From assembly GCF_004168205.1 (NCBI RefSeq), contig NZ_RCYB01000016.1, positions 1-39,783 of the forward strand: a stretch of DNA of 39,783 nucleotides, written 5' to 3'. A model generated the notes under the pieces. The model saw nothing but the letters and a program-made list of their open reading frames with translations, searched no databases and had not been told where the DNA came from. The number at the start of each line of letters is the position of its first letter. Position 1 is the first letter of the stretch. Origin of the DNA: Catenibacterium sp. co_0103. Its GTDB lineage: Bacteria > Bacillota_I > Bacilli_A > Erysipelotrichales > Coprobacillaceae. The translations under genes were made by a program, and so were the position numbers. Positions 34,765 through 39,783 of this stretch are shown in pieces.

Positions 34765-35940
34765 TTATCCTAAAACTTTTCTAAGTTTAGTAATAAATTC
34801 ATCAACATGTCCTTTTGTGATCACTAGAGGTGGTAATAAACGAATTACTTTTTCACCAGCAGTTACTACAATAACACCTTCATCAAGTAATGCCTGGACA
34901 TATTTCTTAGCTGGGACATTTAATACAATTCCCTGCATTAATCCTAAACCTCTATGACCTACTACACAATCATAGTCTTTGACTACTTTATCTAATTCTT
35001 CTAAAAGATATTCAGATACTTCTTTACAGTTTTCTACAATTGAATCCTTCTTTAAGATATCAAATACAGTAGAGACAGCAGCAGTCACTAATGGATTACC
35101 TCCATAAGTACTTCCATGGTCTCCTGGTTCCATTGCCTTCGCAAACTTTGCATTAGCTACAAATGCGCCTACTGGTACACCACAGCCAATACCTTTCGCA
35201 AGACATACAATATCAGGTAAGATATCATACTGGAAATAAGTCATGATTGTTCCTGTTCTTCCCATACCACACTGTACTTCATCAAGAATAAGACAGATAT
35301 CTTTTTCATCACAGATTTGTCTTAATCCCTGTAAGAATTCTTTTGTGCAAGGATTGACACCACCTTCACCCTGTACTGGTTCTACAATAATAGCGCCTGT
35401 ACGATCAGTAAGTAAGGCTTTAACGCTTTCCAAATCATTTAAAGTGGCATATTTTACACCTTCCATTAATGGACCAAATGCCTGCTGATAATGTGCATTA
35501 CCAGTTAACTTAACAGAACCTGTAGTACGTCCATGGAATGACTGATGGAATGCGATGACTTCACTATCAGCCTTATGGTGTTTTAAGAAGTAATATTTAC
35601 GTGCAAGCTTTAATGCCCCTTCAGTTGCTTCTGCACCTGAGTTACAGAAGAATACCTTTGAAAGACGAGTTGCTTCTACTACTTTCTTAGCTGCTTCAAT
35701 GGCAGGAACAGTATAGAAATAGTTAGACACATGAGTTAATGTCTTTAACTGTTTTTCTACTGCTTCTATATAAGCAGGATAACCATAACCAAGTGAATTG
35801 ACACCAATACCACTATAGAAATCTAAGTATTTATTACCTTCTGTATCATAGAGATATACACCTTCTCCATGATCTAAAACAGTATCATATCTACCATAAG
35901 CATGAAGAAAATACTGTTCTCCTTCTTCATAATACCCCAT
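34765..35940 (-). CDS. Acetylornithine-type aminotransferase, probably N-acetyl-diaminopimelate aminotransferase
   Basis: The 391-residue class III aminotransferase has SGAEA (101-105), the PLP-binding D220 (LILDEVQ) and the Schiff-base lysine K249 (CLAKGIG). By sequence it looks like ArgD, but its place directly after the M20 deacetylase and DapH points to the transamination step of lysine synthesis (N-acetyl-2-amino-6-oxopimelate to N-acetyl-LL-diaminopimelate). No arginine gene is nearby. It overlaps the deacetylase by one base. AGGAGG precedes the ATG. A dual role is possible. Confidence 0.87.
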   Translation of the reverse strand: MGYYEEGEQYFLHAYGRYDTVLDHGEGVYLYDTEGNKYLDFYSGIGVNSLGYGYPAYIEAVEKQLKTLTHVSNYFYTVPAIEAAKKVVEATRLSKVFFCNSGAEATEGALKLARKYYFLKHHKADSEVIAFHQSFHGRTTGSVKLTGNAHYQQAFGPLMEGVKYATLNDLESVKALLTDRTGAIIVEPVQGEGGVNPCTKEFLQGLRQICDEKDICLILDEVQCGMGRTGTIMTYFQYDILPDIVCLAKGIGCGVPVGAFVANAKFAKAMEPGDHGSTYGGNPLVTAAVSTVFDILKKDSIVENCKEVSEYLLEELDKVVKDYDCVVGHRGLGLMQGIVLNVPAKKYVQALLDEGVIVVTAGEKVIRLLPPLVITKGHVDEFITKLRKVLG

Positions 35941-37055
35941 TACTGTTCCTCCTGATAATTCAAAATGATTTTCATATACATATCCACAACAGACTGTAAT
36001 ACAGATTCATTAAAATTGAATGTACCTGTATGGAGTCCACTTTGGAATTCCTTTGTTTTAGTACCGACAAAGATAAATAGACCTTTTACCTCTTTCTGAT
36101 AGAAAGAGAAATCCTCAGCAAGCATGAGTGGCTCATCTAATTCTTTTAATGAAGTAATTGATGAGACATAGTTAAATAGCTTTTTATCATTGATGACAGC
36201 TGGATAGAATGGTGGACAGCTCCACTCAATTCGACATCCATAGGCTTCTTCAAAGCCTTTATTAATACGTCCTATAGAATCTGTGAGATGGGCAAACATT
36301 TCATCACTATAACAACGTACTGTGCCATGGAATTCTGTTTCCTTGGCCACACTATTACGTGCTGTACCACCATGAATTTCTCCAATATTCATAATAGCTG
36401 GATGGAATGGTGTCTTCATTCTTGTCAAAATATGCTGGTATTCATTAATTAAAGAACAAGCAATAAGTAAAGAATCTACACCTTCATGAGGTAAACCTGC
36501 ATGAGCCCCTCTTCCTATTACTTTTACATCTAATTCACCACATTCAGCCATTAAACCACCTGGTTTAGAAGCAATCACACCTTCATCTAATAAAGGCATC
36601 AGGTGAATACCAAAAATAGATTCTACATTAAACTGTTTTAATAAACCTTTTTCACAGACAATGCGTGCCCCACCAGGAGATTCTTCAGCAGGCTGGAAGA
36701 TTAAAAGAATATCATAAAGAATAGGTTCTTTATTCTCTTTTAAAGCCTTCGCAAAGCCTAGAAGTGCAGTCATATGGCCATCATGTCCACAAGCATGCAT
36801 GATTCCTTTATGGGTAGAGGCAAAATCTACACCTGTTTCTTCATTGACAGGTAAGCCATCAATATCTGTTCTAAAAGCCACTGATTTACCATAGCCATGA
36901 TCAATAAAGACATAAAGTCCTGTTTCTAATAATGGCTGTGGCTGATACCCCATCTTTTCCAGTTCTGCTTTTAGGTAAGCTGTTGTTTGTGTCTCTTCTA
37001 ATCCTAGCTCAGGAATCTGATGTAGATCCCTGCGCCATCTCTTTAAATCATCCAT
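35940..37055 (-). CDS. dapL: N-acetyldiaminopimelate deacetylase (M20D family)
   Basis: The 371-residue metallo-amidohydrolase has the M20D metal ligands C89 and H91 (HACGHDGH), E124/E125 (QPAEE), and a later histidine in IFGIHLMP. The dimerisation domain lies in the middle. Similar enzymes remove acetyl, hippuryl or IAA groups, but the location between dapH and the aminotransferase indicates removal of acetyl from N-acetyl-LL-diaminopimelate. The gene starts two bases after the dapH stop. Confidence 0.88.
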   Translation of the reverse strand: MDDLKRWRRDLHQIPELGLEETQTTAYLKAELEKMGYQPQPLLETGLYVFIDHGYGKSVAFRTDIDGLPVNEETGVDFASTHKGIMHACGHDGHMTALLGFAKALKENKEPILYDILLIFQPAEESPGGARIVCEKGLLKQFNVESIFGIHLMPLLDEGVIASKPGGLMAECGELDVKVIGRGAHAGLPHEGVDSLLIACSLINEYQHILTRMKTPFHPAIMNIGEIHGGTARNSVAKETEFHGTVRCYSDEMFAHLTDSIGRINKGFEEAYGCRIEWSCPPFYPAVINDKKLFNYVSSITSLKELDEPLMLAEDFSFYQKEVKGLFIFVGTKTKEFQSGLHTGTFNFNESVLQSVVDMYMKIILNYQEEQ

Positions 37056-37057
37056 GA

Positions 37058-37762
37058 TTAAATCTTTCTTAAATCATCCATTAACTGAGTCTTATCTTTT
37101 GTCTGGTCGTCTTTTTCTTCTTTCACAATACGAGCTGGGTTACCAACTACTACTGCACCTGCTGGTACATCCCTAGTAACGATAGAACCTGCACCTACGA
37201 CAGCACCCTTACCAATTCTTACACCTTCAATAACAACCGCATTGGCACCAATTAATACGTCATCTTCTAAGACAACTGGGTTTGCTGAAGGGGGTTCAAT
37301 AACACCTGCAAGCACTGCACCTGCACCAACGTGACAATGTTTACCAACTTCAGCACGTCCTCCTAGTACTGCACCCATATCAATCATAGAACCTTCACCA
37401 ATCTTAGCACCAATATTGATAACTGCACCCATCATGATAACTGCATTATCTCCAATAGTGACATGTTCACGGATAAAGCAGCCTGGTTCAATACGAGCGT
37501 TGATATTTGTCATATCAATCATAGGAATCGCACTATTACGACGATCCTGTTCCATATAAGTATCAGTGATCTTATCTTTGTTTTCTTCTAAATAAGTACG
37601 GATTGCGTCAAGGTCCCCAATACAGATTTTAGAATCTTCTGTACCAAACATCTTGAATCCTTCAGCCTTAGGTAAATCATGACCATTGATATATACCTTG
37701 ACTGGTGTCTGTTTTTTCGCATTTCCAATATACTGGATAATTTCTTCTGCAGTTTTAAGCAT
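37058..37762 (-). CDS. dapH: Tetrahydrodipicolinate N-acetyltransferase
   Basis: The 234-residue acetyltransferase commits tetrahydrodipicolinate to the acetylated branch of lysine synthesis. It has the short N-terminal domain and a left-handed beta-helix ([42 protein letters not shown]) ending in GNPARIV. AAAGGAGG precedes the ATG, which overlaps the dapF 3' end by eight bases. Confidence 0.94.
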   Translation of the reverse strand: MLKTAEEIIQYIGNAKKQTPVKVYINGHDLPKAEGFKMFGTEDSKICIGDLDAIRTYLEENKDKITDTYMEQDRRNSAIPMIDMTNINARIEPGCFIREHVTIGDNAVIMMGAVINIGAKIGEGSMIDMGAVLGGRAEVGKHCHVGAGAVLAGVIEPPSANPVVLEDDVLIGANAVVIEGVRIGKGAVVGAGSIVTRDVPAGAVVVGNPARIVKEEKDDQTKDKTQLMDDLRKI

Positions 37763-38594
37763 AATTTTCCTCCTTTAATGTACCTTCAAAAGTAGTCCTT
37801 GCAGGACCTGTCATAAATATCTTCTTATCACGGAGTTCAATCTGTAAATGACCCCCTAACAATTCTACATCCACTTTCTCATCACACTTGTTGTTGAGAT
37901 AACTTGCATACATCACAGCACATGCACCTGTACCACAAGCCATTGTTTCACCACTGCCTCTTTCCCATACACGCATCTTTAGATGTTGTCTATCAACAAC
38001 CTTTACAAATTCTGTATTGACTGATTCAGGGAATAAAGAAGCATGCTCAAACTTAGGACCAATTGCTTCGATATCAAAATCAAGTGTATCTACATACTGG
38101 ATGACATGCGGATTACCCATAGAAACAGCTGTACAATAATATGTATTGCCATCTATTTCAATAGGCGCATTCACCATCTCTACCTTAGAATAATTCACTG
38201 GAATATCAGAACATAGAGTAATTGGTTCCCCCATATCTACACAGACACTTGTTACCTTTCCATCTTCTACATTCAATTCACAAGTTCTTATTCCTGCAAG
38301 TGTTTCAATCTTCAATGTTGTCTTATCAGTTAAGCCTTGATCATACACAAATTTAGAAAAGCAGCGGATTCCATTTCCACACATCTTTCCTTCACTACCA
38401 TCAAGGTTGAACATACGCATTCTGAAATCACATGTTTCACTTGGTAAGATGATAATGACACCATCACTGCCAATACCTATATGACGATTAGATACCTTCT
38501 TGATAAATGTTTCATCTGTTGGAACATTCTGATTGATTCCATCAAAGTAAACATAATCATTCCCGATACCTTCCATTTTCAAGAATTTCAACAT
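37755..38594 (-). CDS. dapF: Diaminopimelate epimerase
   Basis: The 279-residue epimerase converts LL- to meso-diaminopimelate, needed for lysine and for the cell wall. The two catalytic cysteines are C72 (MCGNGIRC) and C220 (ACGTGAC), within two similar lobes. It is the first gene of dapF-dapH-dapL-aminotransferase. AAAGGTG precedes the ATG. The leader is too short for a lysine riboswitch. Confidence 0.96.
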   Translation of the reverse strand: MLKFLKMEGIGNDYVYFDGINQNVPTDETFIKKVSNRHIGIGSDGVIIILPSETCDFRMRMFNLDGSEGKMCGNGIRCFSKFVYDQGLTDKTTLKIETLAGIRTCELNVEDGKVTSVCVDMGEPITLCSDIPVNYSKVEMVNAPIEIDGNTYYCTAVSMGNPHVIQYVDTLDFDIEAIGPKFEHASLFPESVNTEFVKVVDRQHLKMRVWERGSGETMACGTGACAVMYASYLNNKCDEKVDVELLGGHLQIELRDKKIFMTGPARTTFEGTLKEENYA

Positions 38595-38636
38595 TTTCTT
38601 TTACACCTTTCTTGTTCATAGTCTGAACTTATTGAA

Positions 38637-38665
38637 AGTATAACACAAAATTATCATAGTGACAC
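38637..38665 (-). promoter_or_regulatory. Promoter of the lysine operon
   Basis: On the minus strand an extended -10 TGTTATACT (38637-38645) is preceded, 17 bases from the -10 hexamer, by GTGTCA, a four-of-six match to the -35 consensus. Confidence 0.6.
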
Positions 38666-38668
38666 TAA

Positions 38669-39262
38669 CTAATATTTATACAAATTATCATAAGAATCGA
38701 TGATCATAATCGTCTTTTCATCAATAATAGTAAAGAGATATTTCACAATATCATGATGTAAGGCAACGCATCCCATTGTATAGTCATGAGTGCCAAAACA
38801 GTGAAAGAAATAAGCACTTCCCTTTCCTTTAATACATTCCTTATTATAGTTAAAGAAGGCTGTATATTCATAAGGTTTAGTATAATCTATCAAGTGTTCA
38901 TCATTCTCTTTTGTACAATGAGAATGGTCCCTAGTCTTTTCATCCACAAACTCATTATAATACTGTTCACCACACCAATAATCATCTTCAGTAATCTGAT
39001 GATAATCCATCTTTGTGCCAGGATCTGGCGCAATACCCATGAGTTTCCCAAAAGTATATTCACCTATAGGTGTTTGTCTTGCGCCTTCTTTTCCTTCACC
39101 CATGCCTCTTTGTCCAATAAGTGCTGGCGTTTGTAAGACAAGCCTCCATTTTTCTTCTTTCTTATAATAATAGAATGTCGCATGACTTGTATTATAATGA
39201 TCGACACAAACCAAAAAGAGCTGATCTGTTTTCTTTGATGCTTTTAAGCTTTCTATATTCAT
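38669..39262 (-). CDS. YkuD-type L,D-transpeptidase without signal peptide
   Basis: The 197-residue protein has the YkuD signature: FFHCFGTHDYTMGC with H154 and the catalytic C165. The front half (LVLQTPALIGQRG, ARQTPIGEYTFG) is also typical. Enzymes of this fold cross-link peptidoglycan or carry murein-editing activity outside the membrane, yet this product has no signal peptide or membrane helix. AGGAGG lies 7 bases before the ATG, so no N-terminal part seems missed. It may act in the cytoplasm or leave by another path. It is a single gene between tRNA-His and dapF. Confidence 0.85.
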   Translation of the reverse strand: MNIESLKASKKTDQLFLVCVDHYNTSHATFYYYKKEEKWRLVLQTPALIGQRGMGEGKEGARQTPIGEYTFGKLMGIAPDPGTKMDYHQITEDDYWCGEQYYNEFVDEKTRDHSHCTKENDEHLIDYTKPYEYTAFFNYNKECIKGKGSAYFFHCFGTHDYTMGCVALHHDIVKYLFTIIDEKTIMIIDSYDNLYKY

Positions 39263-39281
39263 GTAACCGCCTCCTGGCTAC

Positions 39282-39310
39282 ATTATATTAAAAAAGGAAC
39301 TATATGAAAA
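39282..39310 (-). promoter_or_regulatory. Promoter of the L,D-transpeptidase gene
   Basis: TTTTCA (39305-39310) and TATAAT (39282-39287) are 17 bases apart. The -35 box lies in the loop region of an upstream terminator. Confidence 0.5.
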
Positions 39311-39320
39311 TACAGTTCCT
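39290..39320 (-). terminator. Second terminator after tRNA-His
   Basis: An 11-bp stem with one G-T pair (39295-39305 with 39310-39320) and a 4-base loop is followed on the minus strand by six T. Confidence 0.75.
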
Positions 39321-39330
39321 ATATTTAAAT

Positions 39331-39358
39331 AAAATAAAAACTCTGGTAAACCAGAGTT
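39331..39358 (-). terminator. First terminator after tRNA-His
   Basis: AACTCTGG and CCAGAGTT form a perfect 8-bp stem with a 4-base loop, followed on the minus strand by TTTTTATTTT. Confidence 0.85.
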
Positions 39359-39367
39359 ATTTTCAAA

Positions 39368-39445
39368 TGGGGCGGCTGATGGGGATCGAACCCACGAAAT
39401 GCCGGAGCCACAATCCGGTGTGTTAACCGCTTCACCACAACCGCC
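39368..39445 (-). tRNA. tRNA-His (anticodon GTG)
   Basis: The anticodon loop reads TTGTGGC between CCGGA and TCCGG stems, giving anticodon GTG. The acceptor stem GCGGTTG pairs with CAGCCGC. The extra G at position -1 faces C73, the histidine identity element, and CCA is encoded at the 3' end. The T loop (GGGTTCGATCC) is normal. Confidence 0.97.
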
Positions 39446-39470
39446 ATATCTCTCGTAAGAGACAAGTAAG

Positions 39471-39499
39471 ATTATATACAAGTGCTGATAGTTTGTAAA
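39471..39499 (-). promoter_or_regulatory. Promoter of tRNA-His
   Basis: TTTACA (39494-39499) and a perfect TATAAT (39471-39476) are 17 bases apart, about 26 bases before the tRNA. Confidence 0.85.
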
Positions 39500-39565
39500 G
39501 AGAAAATTTAACTTTTTTTTAAAGAAATTTAAAATCCTCAATTGTAAAATGAAACTGGAATTAAG

Positions 39566-39632
39566 GAATTGGGATAAAGGGGCATGCCCCTTTATCCCAA
39601 TTCGCGCGGCCGCAGGCCCCTTATTCTCAATT
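39566..39632. repeat. Perfect 38-bp palindrome plus a third related arm at an IS end
   Basis: Bases 39566-39603 are a perfect palindrome whose 17-bp arms (AATTGGGATAAAGGGGC and its complement) flank a central AT. A third copy, GCCCCTTATTCTCAATT at 39616-39632, matches the second arm at 14 of 17 positions. Between them is a GC-rich piece with GCGGCCGC. These are probably terminal inverted repeats of the IS30-like element and of an earlier insertion. Confidence 0.7.
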
Positions 39633-39649
39633 TTTTTATAAAAAAAGTC

Positions 39650-39699
39650 CATAGAAATCGTATTATATAGTTACCACACTTTATAAGGAGATTTCTATG
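39650..39699 (+). promoter_or_regulatory. Transposase leader with start-sequestering inverted repeat
   Basis: CATAGAAATC (39650-39659) is the exact complement of GATTTCTATG (39690-39699), which ends in the transposase start codon. A likely -10 box, TATTAT at 39661-39666, lies between. Only transcripts that come from outside would contain both arms. Confidence 0.6.
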
Positions 39700-39783
39700 A
39701 ACACTGTTAATATATCACAAAAAGCAAAAAATAAACACCTTAATTTTTCTCATTATGAATTCATCATCAATTCTTTGATTCAG
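39697..39783 (+). CDS. IS30-family-like transposase, N-terminus only
   Basis: The first 29 codons (MNTVNISQKAKNKHLNFSHY and on) are open to the window end. ATAAGGAG lies upstream. The opening, with a lysine-rich head and HLNFSHYEFIINSLIQ, resembles the helix-turn-helix start of IS30-type transposases of gut Erysipelotrichia. No catalytic DDE residue lies in the window, so the family rests on recall of this N-terminus and on the terminal repeats. Confidence 0.6.
   Translation, partial: MNTVNISQKAKNKHLNFSHYEFIINSLIQ

Noticed and set aside
32690..35000. Bacteriocin precursor near the C39 transporter
   Set aside because: I found no short frame with a double-glycine leader and ribosome site in the flanking sequence.
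38595..38668. Lysine riboswitch before dapF
   Set aside because: The 74-base gap is too short for the roughly 180-nt lysine aptamer and is filled by the promoter.
39278..39652. A 124-residue minus-strand protein
   Set aside because: It reads through tRNA-His, its promoter and two terminators, so it is chance.

Overview
The window looks like a piece of chromosome from a low-GC Gram-positive bacterium, most likely an Erysipelotrichia-type gut Firmicute related to Catenibacterium. The evidence is AT-rich DNA with strong AGGAGG ribosome sites, a one-chain glycyl-tRNA synthetase, the gene order ybeY-cdd-era-recO-glyS-dnaG-rpoD-trmK-nif3, MEP-pathway ispG and ispH, and the acetylated branch of lysine synthesis. 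The genus is inferred from general resemblance only. Most genes lie on the minus strand.

Layout. 1-1334: an IS605-like element with an open tnpB cut by the window edge and a decayed tnpA, inserted in a MATE efflux gene that also has an early stop codon. 1903-4812: a small accessory region with a lipoprotein, a 217-bp tandem duplication holding two probable minus-strand small RNAs, an Abi_2 (AbiF/AbiD type) HEPN protein and a DUF5131 protein. 5069-9144: a MarR regulator and a heterodimeric ABC exporter. 9240-10597: pyrB-pyrI. 10736-15141: an acetyltransferase and the fmt-pdp-HAD-AIM24 operon. 15286-16729: rpsT and ispG. 16762-18663: an AlbA_2/ATPase-type regulator behind an array of about four 150-bp repeats. 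18664-23996: nfo, a DEAD-box helicase, ispH, a HAD phosphatase, a Nudix hydrolase and nif3. 24043-32684: the core information-processing block (trmK, rpoD, dnaG, glyS, an alpha/beta hydrolase, recO, era, cdd, ybeY). 32690-38594: an orphan C39-peptidase ABC transporter and four lysine/diaminopimelate genes. 38669-39445: an L,D-transpeptidase and tRNA-His. 39566-39783: the left end of an IS30-like element.

The best candidate for an unusual system is the Abi_2 locus. Each of two RNA units has a -35/-10 pair beginning inside the last codons of an abi reading frame (one intact, one a 13-codon remnant), a roughly 90-nt body and the same UUCG-loop terminator. This resembles a toxin-like HEPN RNase with a cognate structured RNA. 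The extra orphan RNA copy suggests that a second module was lost or that a non-coding decoy or antitoxin was duplicated.

All calls come from reading the sequence. No database search, structure prediction or expression data were available.
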